Source: an uncultured Bacteroidales bacterium
GTDB taxonomy: Bacteria; Bacteroidota; Bacteroidia; Bacteroidales; UBA932
Length of the DNA stretch: 7,108 nucleotides
Reading direction: 5' to 3'
Assembly: GCA_947305045.1 (NCBI GenBank)
Contig: CAMZCW010000118.1
Span: 1-7,108, forward strand
Shown in pieces: positions 1-5,017 of the stretch. The notes below the pieces were generated by a model. The model saw only the letters and a list, made by a program, of their open reading frames with translations, was not told where the DNA came from and did not search any database. Made by a program: the position numbers and the translations under genes. Within the stretch, counting starts at the first letter, position 1; every line of letters begins with the position of its first letter.

Positions 1-562
1 TCATGCCGGCATAGTCGCCGCTGCGGTATTCGCCGGGATGGCGCTCCATGTAGCGTTGGTTCACCTCGGATACGTAGCCCAGGAGGTTTCCGCCGGCGTT
101 TACCGGGTACTCGCGCATGCCGCGCGCCTGGCCTCGGAAGCCGGGAAACTTGTATTTGACCTCTTCAAAGCGCAGGTAGGTCTCTGCCGGTACCATACGC
201 ATCATGGTCACGGCCTGGAAGCCAATAGACGCGCGTTTGCGGTGGTATTCGTCCATCTTGCCCCGGATGAATTCCGGCGTCACGCCCAGGGCCGTGGCCA
301 GGGCCAGGGTATCGAAGGCCTTCACCTCGCGGGGGATCACCAGGATGTCGTAGGCCACTTTGTTTCCCACCAAAACCGCGCCATTGCGGTCGAAGATGGC
401 GCCGCGGGTGGGGTAGATGGTTTCATAGACGGTGGAGTTGCGGTCTGCGTCCTGTTTGTACCGGTCGTCCAGGATCTGGATAGAAAAAATGGTGCCTAGC
501 AGCAGCAGGACGGCTGCTCCCAGGCCAATGAGCAGGCGGATATGACGCCCGTTATCTGTCAT
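1..562 (-). CDS. mrdA: Penicillin-binding protein 2 (elongasome transpeptidase), N-terminal part, cut by left edge
   Basis: This frame is open from an ATG at 562-560 to the window edge and gives 187 codons; the C-terminal transpeptidase domain is outside. Translation starts MTDNGRHIRLLIGLG, with one membrane anchor at about residues 8-30. The class B PBP signature RGAIFDRNG follows at residues 53-61, then VGNKVAYDILVIPREV at about 65-80. The segment at about 152-168 (YPVNAGGNLLGYVSEVN) matches the end of the PBP dimerisation region in Bacteroidota PBP2 proteins. PBP2 cross-links peptidoglycan on the periplasmic side for lateral wall growth, partnered by RodA. The start overlaps the mreD stop as ATGA, implying translational coupling. 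The position after mreB, mreC and mreD supports PBP2 rather than the division protein FtsI. The catalytic SxxK, SxN and KTG motifs cannot be checked here. Confidence 0.93.
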   Translation of the reverse strand, partial: MTDNGRHIRLLIGLGAAVLLLLGTIFSIQILDDRYKQDADRNSTVYETIYPTRGAIFDRNGAVLVGNKVAYDILVIPREVKAFDTLALATALGVTPEFIRGKMDEYHRKRASIGFQAVTMMRMVPAETYLRFEEVKYKFPGFRGQARGMREYPVNAGGNLLGYVSEVNQRYMERHPGEYRSGDYAGM

Positions 563-1071
563 CGGTGTGGGTCTGCGGCCAGGACGTTCAGGGTCAGGAG
601 CGACACCAGCAGGCCGGCCGGCAGGGAGGCGAAGAATCGGGCCAGGCTAAACCAGAGCGGACGGAGACCGGCACCATCGGCCCAGATGTACAGGGCCAGA
701 AACAGCGCCTGAACCATGAGGATGGCCATGATTACCTTGGCAACCCCATGGCCTTTCACGGTGAAGTCTTCCTTGCGGGTGAACAGGCCTTCACCGTATA
801 CCAGGTGGATAACCGGGTTCCGGAACAGGGCTACCGGCACCAGCGCAAAGGCGTTGAGGCCCAGTATGCCCTCTGACAGCCAGTCCACTATGAGGCCGGT
901 GAAAAAGGCGATGATGGTGCAGGCCCAGGAGGGGAGGCGGGTGGATATGCACAGCACCATCACGGGGAGGATGCTCAGCGTGATGTAAGGCGTGAAGCGG
1001 AAGTAGTTGCTCAGGAGGATCTGCGCCACCAGAAGCAGGGAATAGGCTACCCAGAAACCGGACTTTCTCAT
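559..1071 (-). CDS. mreD: Rod shape-determining protein MreD
   Basis: This is a 170-residue, very hydrophobic protein with about five or six membrane spans (roughly residues 7-22, 29-43, 48-66, 70-88, 111-131 and 139-163). The length is typical of MreD. The segment at residues 59-76 (GLIVDWLSEGILGLNAFA) resembles the conserved MreD motif in which a G-x-x-x-D helix is followed by G-L-x-A. MreD is an inner-membrane component of the elongasome; it acts with MreC to link cytoplasmic MreB filaments to the periplasmic wall enzymes. Both ends overlap their neighbours by an ATGA: the start overlaps the mreC stop at 1068-1071, and the stop overlaps the mrdA start at 559-562. Sequence conservation is low in this family, so the call rests on topology, the motif and position between mreC and mrdA. 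Confidence 0.93.
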   Translation of the reverse strand: MRKSGFWVAYSLLLVAQILLSNYFRFTPYITLSILPVMVLCISTRLPSWACTIIAFFTGLIVDWLSEGILGLNAFALVPVALFRNPVIHLVYGEGLFTRKEDFTVKGHGVAKVIMAILMVQALFLALYIWADGAGLRPLWFSLARFFASLPAGLLVSLLTLNVLAADPHR

Positions 1072-1874
1072 GGCTCAAATTCTTCTATTTCGTCAAACGA
1101 ATTGTTGTGGACTATCGTGACGTAGCGCACGGCGCTAAAGTCCTGGAACAGACGTACTTCAATCTCGCTGGTGGCGCCGTTTACAATCTTGGAACTGCCG
1201 GCGATGCCCAGGGGAATGTCCGGCGGGAACAGCAGCGAGTGGCCGCTGGTGAATACGGTGTCTCCGGGGTGGTACTGCTGCTGCAGCGGGATTTCCTTGA
1301 GGATGGCACCGCTGGGGTGGATGCCGTCCCATACCAGCAGGCCGGTTTCTCCTTCTGTCCCCAGACGGGCACTGATGGAGATGTCGCTGTTTTGGAAAGA
1401 GAAGGCGTAGGAATAATGGGCGCTCACCGCATCCACAATGCCCACTACGCCGTTTTGGGTGATAATCCCGGATTTTTCCTGGATGCCGTCTTCATAGCCG
1501 CGGTTCAGGATGAGGTAATTGTGCTGCTTGTTGCGGCTCATTTTGGTGACTTCCGCCAGGGTGAGGCTAAACCCGGGGCGGGGGACCAGTTGGAGGGAGT
1601 CTGCCCGCAGTTGTTGCAGTTGTTCCCTGGCCTGAAGCAGTTCCTGCCGCAGGGCAAAGTTCTCCTGGGCGAGCTGCTGGTTGGTGCCCTCCAGGGAAAA
1701 GTAATCCTGGATGCGCTGCGTGGCACCCCAGACAGACCCCATGACCCAGTGCGAGCCCCGTGCCAGCCAGGCCTTCTGCATGTCTCCGTTGTGCCGGAGC
1801 ATATGCAATGACGCGATCTCCAGTACAAGGAAGACCGCGAAATTGATCCAACCGGTGAGGGCTTTTTGCTTCAT
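1068..1874 (-). CDS. mreC: Rod shape-determining protein MreC
   Basis: This is a 268-residue bitopic membrane protein. It has a short cytoplasmic N-terminus, one membrane helix at about residues 9-26, and a Gln/Leu/Glu-rich coiled coil at about 62-95 (NQQLAQENFALRQELLQAR). The periplasmic two-lobed beta domain follows from about residue 105 to the end. Family hallmarks are visible at about 115-131 (NKQHNYLILNRGYEDGI) and at about 135-148 (SGIITQNGVVGIVD), and PGDTVFTSG at about 203-211. MreC dimerises through the coiled coil and binds PBP2 in the periplasm, activating it for lateral wall synthesis. The ATG lies 5 nt after the mreB stop, and its own stop overlaps the mreD start. No Shine-Dalgarno is evident, which is usual in Bacteroidota. 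Nothing looks truncated or unusual. Confidence 0.96.
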   Translation of the reverse strand: MKQKALTGWINFAVFLVLEIASLHMLRHNGDMQKAWLARGSHWVMGSVWGATQRIQDYFSLEGTNQQLAQENFALRQELLQAREQLQQLRADSLQLVPRPGFSLTLAEVTKMSRNKQHNYLILNRGYEDGIQEKSGIITQNGVVGIVDAVSAHYSYAFSFQNSDISISARLGTEGETGLLVWDGIHPSGAILKEIPLQQQYHPGDTVFTSGHSLLFPPDIPLGIAGSSKIVNGATSEIEVRLFQDFSAVRYVTIVHNNSFDEIEEFEP

Positions 1875-1879
1875 GGGCT

Positions 1880-2902
1880 TTAGCGCATGAGGAAGGAGTA
1901 ATTGTCCGTATTTTTAAGGGCGATGCAGGTGCCGCGGGCCACGGCGCGGAGCGGGTCCTCCGCCACATGGAACTGAATGTTCATCTTTTCCGTGAACCGT
2001 TTGTCCAGGCCGCGGAGCAGTGCGCCGCCGCCGCTGAGGAAAATGCCGTTTTCCACAATGTCCGAGTAAAGCTCCGGCGGGGTTTGCTCCAGTACTTGCT
2101 GGATGGAAGACTCCAGGCGGGCGATGGATTTGTCCAGGCAGTGGGCCATTTCCTGGTAGGGGATAAGGGCCTCTACCGGGTGGCCGGTCATCAGGTTGGG
2201 ACCACGCACCAGGAAGGGTTCCGGTTCTTCGTTCAGCTGGGGAATGACGGCGCCCACGGCAATCTTGATTTTTTCCGCCGTGGTTTCACCCACTTTGATC
2301 ACGTGCTGCTGGCGCAGGTAGTTCTGGATGTCTGCGGTGAAAACGTCACCGGCAATGCGAACGGAATCCTGCACCACGATGCCGCCCAGGGAAATGACGG
2401 CGATTTCCGTGGTGCCGCCGCCGATGTCCACCACCATGTTGCCCTTGGGCGCTTCCACATCCAGACCGATACCCAGGGCGGCGGCCATGGGCTCATAGAT
2501 GAGGTACACATCCCGGCCGCCGGCGTGCTCCGAAGAGTCGCGGACGGCACGGATTTCCACTTCCGTGGAGCCGGAGGGAATGCCCACTACCAGCTTGAGG
2601 TTGGGAGCGAACAGGCTGCGGTGGCGGGAGTTAACCTGCTTGATGAAGCCGCGGATCATCATTTCCGCGGCGTTGAAGTCTGCAATGACGCCGTCCCTGA
2701 GGGGGCGTACCGTCTTGATGCCCGGGTTGGTTTTCTCGTGCATCAGTTTGGCTTTCTGCCCCAGGGCAATGCATTTGCCGGACTGGTTGTCGATAGCCAC
2801 TATAGAAGGCTCGTCCAGGGCAATCTGGTCATTCTGGAAAATGACGGTGTTGGCTGTGCCCAGGTCGATAGCGAGTTCTTGATTCAAAAAGTGAAATGCC
2901 AT
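1880..2902 (-). CDS. mreB: Rod shape-determining protein MreB (bacterial actin)
   Basis: This is a 340-residue actin-like ATPase of normal family length. Nucleotide-binding motifs are all present: phosphate-1 loop DLGTANT at residues 13-19, the connect segment EPMAAALGIG at about 137-146, phosphate-2 loop DIGGGTTE at 159-166, and the adenosine motif LSGGGALLRGLD at 289-300. MreB polymerises into membrane-bound filaments that orient lateral peptidoglycan synthesis by the MreC, MreD, RodA and PBP2 complex. It is the first gene of the operon and is divergent from ispD across 66 bp. The ATG at 2902 is the only reasonable start, because an in-frame TGA lies four codons upstream (2914-2912). The short N-terminus before the phosphate loop has no clear amphipathic helix and begins MAFHFLNQ; a short Phe/Leu-rich insertion sequence of this kind could serve for membrane contact (inference). 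Confidence 0.98.
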   Translation of the reverse strand: MAFHFLNQELAIDLGTANTVIFQNDQIALDEPSIVAIDNQSGKCIALGQKAKLMHEKTNPGIKTVRPLRDGVIADFNAAEMMIRGFIKQVNSRHRSLFAPNLKLVVGIPSGSTEVEIRAVRDSSEHAGGRDVYLIYEPMAAALGIGLDVEAPKGNMVVDIGGGTTEIAVISLGGIVVQDSVRIAGDVFTADIQNYLRQQHVIKVGETTAEKIKIAVGAVIPQLNEEPEPFLVRGPNLMTGHPVEALIPYQEMAHCLDKSIARLESSIQQVLEQTPPELYSDIVENGIFLSGGGALLRGLDKRFTEKMNIQFHVAEDPLRAVARGTCIALKNTDNYSFLMR

Positions 2903-2929
2903 AACTAACGCTCAATTCGTAAATACCTC

Positions 2930-2937
2930 CAAAATTA
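2930..2937 (-). promoter_or_regulatory. Candidate -7 promoter element for the mreB operon
   Basis: The minus strand reads TAATTTTG, an exact match to the TAnnTTTG element used by the primary sigma factor of Bacteroidota. The first transcribed base would fall near 2924, giving a leader of about 20 nt before the mreB ATG. No clear -33 TTTG is visible at the usual distance; TTTACG near 2958-2963 is the closest, and it is weak. The placement fits the only gap upstream of the operon. Confidence 0.5.
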
Positions 2938-2949
2938 CGAAAAAATAAT

Positions 2950-2957
2950 TACATTTG
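2950..2957 (+). promoter_or_regulatory. Candidate -7 promoter element for ispD
   Basis: TACATTTG on the plus strand matches the Bacteroidota TAnnTTTG consensus. Initiation a few bases downstream (about 2962-2964) would leave a leader of only about 5-7 nt before the ATG at 2969, or about 11-13 nt before the in-frame ATG at 2975. No TTTG is seen at the -33 position. It faces away from the mreB element, so the two candidate promoters share one 66-bp gap. Confidence 0.5.
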
Positions 2958-2968
2958 CGTAAAGAATT

Positions 2969-3676
2969 ATGCCCATGGAGAGAAAAAAATATCTGGTGGT
3001 AACTGCGGGCGGCACCGGTACCCGGATGGGGACGGCCGTTCCCAAGCAGTTTCTGGAACTGGACGGAGTGCCCATCCTGCGGCGCACCATAGAGGTCTTT
3101 CTCAAAGCCATCCCGGATATTCAGGTCATTACCGTGCTGCCGGAGGGGCATGTGACCTATTGGCGGCAGTATTGCCTGCAGGCTAATTTCGTGTGCCCGC
3201 AACGGCTGGTCAAAGGGGGATTCACCCGCTTCCATTCCGTTAAAAATGCCCTGAAATACGTCCCGGACGGGGCCCTGGTGGCCGTTCAGGACGGGGTGCG
3301 GCCGCTGGTTTCCGTGGACAAGGTGCGGGAACTGTTCCGGGCTGCGGAAAATGCTCCGGGCGTGATTCCTGTCATGCCCGTTACCGATACGCTTAAAGTG
3401 CTGGAAAAACGCGGCGGCGTCCTGGCTGCCACCGGGGAAAGTGTGGACCGCAGCCGCATCTATGGTGCCCAAACGCCCCAGGTGTTCCAGTCAGAGGCCC
3501 TCAAGGCCGCCTACACCCTCCAGTTTGACACCTCCTTCACGGATGACGCCTCCGTGGCGGAGCGCTACGGCCTCGCGCTCACCTTCCTGCCCGGAGAACG
3601 CTTCAACCTCAAAATCACCACCCCCGAGGACCTCATCCTCGCCCGCGCCCTCCTCGATTCTCTCGCCCCCCGTTAA
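2969..3676 (+). CDS. ispD: 2-C-methyl-D-erythritol 4-phosphate cytidylyltransferase
   Basis: This cytoplasmic enzyme transfers CMP from CTP to MEP, making CDP-methylerythritol in the non-mevalonate isoprenoid pathway. The 235-residue length is normal. The CTP-binding loop AGGTGTRMG is at residues 13-21, followed by PKQF at 25-28. VQDGVRP lies at 106-112, PVTDTLK at 137-143, VDRSRIYGAQTPQVF at 159-173, TDDAS at 191-195, and the MEP-binding KITTPEDL at 215-222. The conserved lysine and arginine of the loop region (K26, R19) and Asp108 are present. VQDGVRP has Gln where many homologues have His, and Gly-Val where the E. coli enzyme has Ala-Ala; the key Asp is kept. A second in-frame ATG at 2975 (residue 3) could be the true start. 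The last ~60 codons are strongly C-rich on the coding strand, unlike the rest of the gene. Confidence 0.97.
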   Translation: MPMERKKYLVVTAGGTGTRMGTAVPKQFLELDGVPILRRTIEVFLKAIPDIQVITVLPEGHVTYWRQYCLQANFVCPQRLVKGGFTRFHSVKNALKYVPDGALVAVQDGVRPLVSVDKVRELFRAAENAPGVIPVMPVTDTLKVLEKRGGVLAATGESVDRSRIYGAQTPQVFQSEALKAAYTLQFDTSFTDDASVAERYGLALTFLPGERFNLKITTPEDLILARALLDSLAPR

Positions 3677-3683
3677 TGCACGA

Positions 3684-3716
3684 GCCCCTCTGTGCGGGGC
3701 ATTAGCGCCCCCTTTT
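3684..3716 (+). terminator. Possible intrinsic terminator after ispD, with two alternative GC hairpins
   Basis: GGGGC at 3696-3700 can pair downstream with GCCCC at 3707-3711 (loop ATTAGC), followed by C and TTTT at 3713-3716. This is a short terminator-like hairpin 20 bp after the ispD stop. The same GGGGC can instead pair upstream with GCCCC at 3684-3688 (7-nt loop), and TAAT at 3674-3677 with ATTA at 3701-3704 could add to that stem. The two folds exclude each other. The T tract is short, so strength is uncertain. Confidence 0.4.
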
Positions 3717-3795
3717 GCCCCTGCGTAGGCCCTTGACCTCCCAGTGCGGGGCATTAGCACCCCCTTTTGCCCCCGCGTATGCCCTTGACCTCCAT
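3692..3795 (+). repeat. Two-copy 52-bp tandem direct repeat
   Basis: Unit 1 is 3692-3743 and unit 2 is 3744-3795, exactly adjacent. Over the first 50 columns I see three differences (G/A at column 16, T/C at column 31 and G/T at column 37); the last two bases differ. Each unit starts GTGCGGGGCATTAGC, has a C5-T4 block in the middle and ends CCCTTGACCTCC. Both copies carry a G4/C4 hairpin followed by TTTT. In copy 2 the A at column 16 breaks the GC pair closing the loop, but creates a GTGC/GCAC pairing (3744-3747 with 3757-3760). The repeat is non-coding and lies between convergent genes. It may be a local duplication or an instance of a dispersed genomic repeat. Confidence 0.9.
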
Positions 3796-3851
3796 TAAGG
3801 CACACCCGCCCCCTCCAGACTGTCCTTAGAGCCGCGCCACTGTGCTTTAAT
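3794..3851. repeat. Long-loop inverted repeat, 11-bp arms
   Basis: ATTAAGGCACA at 3794-3804 pairs with TGTGCTTTAAT at 3841-3851. All 11 positions pair if one G-U wobble is allowed, with a 36-nt loop between. It begins at the end of the tandem repeat. It could fold in the 3' tail of either convergent transcript. The large loop makes its importance uncertain. Confidence 0.45.
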
Positions 3852-3881
3852 ACCTCCCCTTCATCCTCCCTGAATGTGTTA

Positions 3882-3901
3882 AGGGTCCAGGGGTGGACCT
3901 T
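3882..3901. terminator. Hairpin between convergent ispD and lipoprotein genes
   Basis: GGTCC at 3884-3888 and GGACC at 3895-3899 form a perfect 5-bp stem with loop AGGGGT. A G-U pair and an A-T pair extend it to 7 bp (3882-3901). It lies 20 bp past the stop of the minus-strand lipoprotein gene, a natural place for its terminator. On the plus strand a TTTT occurs 10 bp after the stem (3911-3914). There is no U tract directly after the stem on the minus strand, so a classical intrinsic terminator is not assured. Confidence 0.35.
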
Positions 3902-3920
3902 CGACAACACTTTTGGGGGG

Positions 3921-4445
3921 TTACTGGCCGGAGGTGCCCCCTTCCAGCCGGAGGAGGCCGTAGTAGCTGATGTCGTCCCGGTTGTTCGCGTGGACATGGA
4001 TGTGGGCATTGCCGCTGTCATAGACCGTCAGGGCGAAAACGTAGGAGTCCTCCTCGTTCTTGACGGCAATGGTGATGATCCTTTTCTCCGCAGAAGCGCC
4101 AGCGCGTGCAGAGGCTGTGGACGCGCCGGAGTCCGAGTACGATGAAATCTTTTCCTCAAAGTTCAGTCCCTTGCCGCCGCCGTAGGGAACCATCCGGGCC
4201 TCCCCAAAGTAGGGGAGATGGGAATAGAGCGTGTCTCCAGCGACCCTTAGTGCGTAGGCGCTGACGGGTTTTCCGCTGCCCCGGAGCGGAATCATGTAGT
4301 CGATATCAAAGGCGTAGCTCCTCGAATCCAGTATGTCCTGGACGCGCCGGGCTTCGGCCTGTTTATCCTGCGGGGTTTTCCGGACGATACCGCAGGCAGA
4401 AACTACCACAAGGCACAGAAGAACGATAAGACGGATGGGTTTCAT
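3921..4445 (-). CDS. Small putative lipoprotein, DUF4251-like
   Basis: This is a 174-residue exported protein. Residues 1-18 form a lipoprotein signal: a basic start (MKPIR), a hydrophobic core and the lipobox VSAC with the acylated Cys at 18. The residues after the Cys are GIVRK, without the acidic run linked to surface export in Bacteroidota, so a periplasm-facing anchor is more likely (inference). The body resembles DUF4251, a Bacteroidota family of unknown function: DTLYSHLPYFGEARMVPYGGGKGLNF at about 71-96, then a hydrophobic strand pattern (IITIAVKN, YVFALTVYDSGNAHIHVHANNRDDISYYG) at about 123-163. A Ser/Ala-rich stretch at about 104-119 interrupts the domain and looks like a flexible insertion. 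It starts 33 nt after the upstream regulator gene with no promoter-like octamer in the gap, so it is probably co-transcribed with that gene. The family was assigned from memory of its pattern. No enzymatic role can be inferred. Confidence 0.8.
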   Translation of the reverse strand: MKPIRLIVLLCLVVVSACGIVRKTPQDKQAEARRVQDILDSRSYAFDIDYMIPLRGSGKPVSAYALRVAGDTLYSHLPYFGEARMVPYGGGKGLNFEEKISSYSDSGASTASARAGASAEKRIITIAVKNEEDSYVFALTVYDSGNAHIHVHANNRDDISYYGLLRLEGGTSGQ

Positions 4446-4457
4446 GGCATGACGTTA

Positions 4458-4476
4458 TTGCCGACAAGACCGGCAA
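4458..4476. promoter_or_regulatory. Perfect 6-bp hairpin between the regulator and lipoprotein genes
   Basis: TTGCCG at 4458-4463 and CGGCAA at 4471-4476 are exact inverted repeats around a 7-nt loop. The hairpin lies in the 32-nt gap, right after the regulator's TAG and 12 nt before the lipoprotein ATG. No U tract follows on the minus strand. It could stabilise or process the mRNA between the two genes, or modulate translation of the lipoprotein. The role is unknown. Confidence 0.45.
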
Positions 4477-4477
4477 G

Positions 4478-4972
4478 CTAGTCGCGACCGGAGTACGAAG
4501 TACTCTTGAAGTCTTTCACCCACACCTGCCGCTCGATGGGCTCGTCCAGGGAAATCATGGTGTCCGTGGACTGGATGTAGGGGATTTTCTGGATGGTGTT
4601 CAGCAGAACTTCCATGAGGTGGTCGTTGTCCAGGCAGTAAAGCTTGGCCAGAATGGCATACTTGCCCGTCACAAAGTGGCATTCCACAATTTCCGGAATC
4701 TTCTTCAAATTGGCAATGACCTCCGGGTATTTGGTGGATTCCGAGAGAAAAATGCTCACGTAGGCGCATACGTTGAGCCCAAGGGCCTGCGGCTTTACCT
4801 GCAGGCGCGAACCGGTAATCACGCCATTGGCCTCTAAACGTTTGAATCGCTGATGGATAGCCGCGCCGGAAACGCCGCATTCGCGGGCAATCTCCAAGAA
4901 GGGCATCCGGGCATTTTTAACCAGGAAAGAGAGAATTTTCTGGTCAATCTGGTCGATGTGATAAGTTGCCAT
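4478..4972 (-). CDS. Lrp/AsnC family transcriptional regulator
   Basis: This is a 164-residue protein of typical family length. The N-terminal winged helix-turn-helix covers about residues 5-55: IDQIDQKILSFLVKNARMPF is the classic opening, and the DNA-binding helices fall at about 25-47 (FLEIARECGVSGAAIHQRFKRLE), followed by NGVITGSRL. The C-terminal RAM (ligand-binding and oligomerising) domain spans about 65-150, with VECHFVTGKYAILAKLYC at about 96-113, where the Gly of the V-T-G-x-Y-D/A-type turn is present. Family members sense amino acids or related small molecules and form octamers that wrap DNA. The ligand here cannot be told from sequence. The gene sits 45 bp after topA with its own TAnnTTTG box and is probably co-transcribed with the lipoprotein gene downstream. 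Many Lrp-type proteins regulate themselves; no operator could be identified with confidence. Confidence 0.93.
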   Translation of the reverse strand: MATYHIDQIDQKILSFLVKNARMPFLEIARECGVSGAAIHQRFKRLEANGVITGSRLQVKPQALGLNVCAYVSIFLSESTKYPEVIANLKKIPEIVECHFVTGKYAILAKLYCLDNDHLMEVLLNTIQKIPYIQSTDTMISLDEPIERQVWVKDFKSTSYSGRD

Positions 4973-4999
4973 TCGCTTTCAGTTTTTAACTAACCGCTG

Positions 5000-5007
5000 C
5001 AAATGTA
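5000..5007 (-). promoter_or_regulatory. Candidate -7 promoter element for the Lrp-type regulator gene
   Basis: The minus strand reads TACATTTG, matching TAnnTTTG and identical to the octamer in front of ispD; both are followed by C. Initiation near 4994 would give a leader of about 20 nt before the ATG at 4972. The -33 region overlaps the end of topA and shows no clear TTTG. It is the only such match in the 45-bp gap. Confidence 0.5.
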
Positions 5008-5017
5008 CAACTTTTTT

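Larger units (their letters stand above)
3601..3870 (+). promoter_or_regulatory. C-rich, G-poor tract at the end of ispD; possible Rho loading region
   Basis: The plus strand becomes strongly C-biased here. By my count, 3601-3670 has 37 C and 8 G, and 3796-3870 has 34 C and 11 G, while 3001-3060 at the start of ispD has about 18 C and 21 G. Unstructured C-over-G RNA is the known preference of Rho factor, so this tract could promote termination of ispD transcripts before they run into the convergent lipoprotein gene. The function is inference; the skew itself is seen directly. Confidence 0.3.

Noticed and set aside
1967..2908. A 313-codon open frame on the plus strand opposite mreB
   Set aside because: It is the antisense shadow of a clear MreB with all nucleotide-binding motifs; its translation is His/Gly/Val-rich and resembles no family, as expected from GC-rich third positions.
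2925..2930. Perfect Shine-Dalgarno-like GGAGGT on the minus strand upstream of mreB
   Set aside because: It is 22 nt from the ATG, too far to guide initiation, and overlaps the last base of the candidate -7 element; no in-frame start lies at a suitable distance, because a TGA at 2914-2912 closes the frame.
3676..3705. Nine-codon ATG frame overlapping the ispD stop as TAATG
   Set aside because: It is too short, ends inside the repeat, and has no sign of being a coupled gene.
3692..3795. CRISPR array
   Set aside because: The two repeat units abut with no spacer between them, there are only two, and no cas gene is nearby.
3491..4021. A 176-codon minus-strand frame crossing the ispD end, the gap and the lipoprotein 3' end
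   Set aside because: It overlaps two supported genes, and its middle is a translation of the 52-bp tandem repeat (GAKGG and APHRG-type strings); low-complexity Gly/Glu/Arg composition points to a spurious frame.
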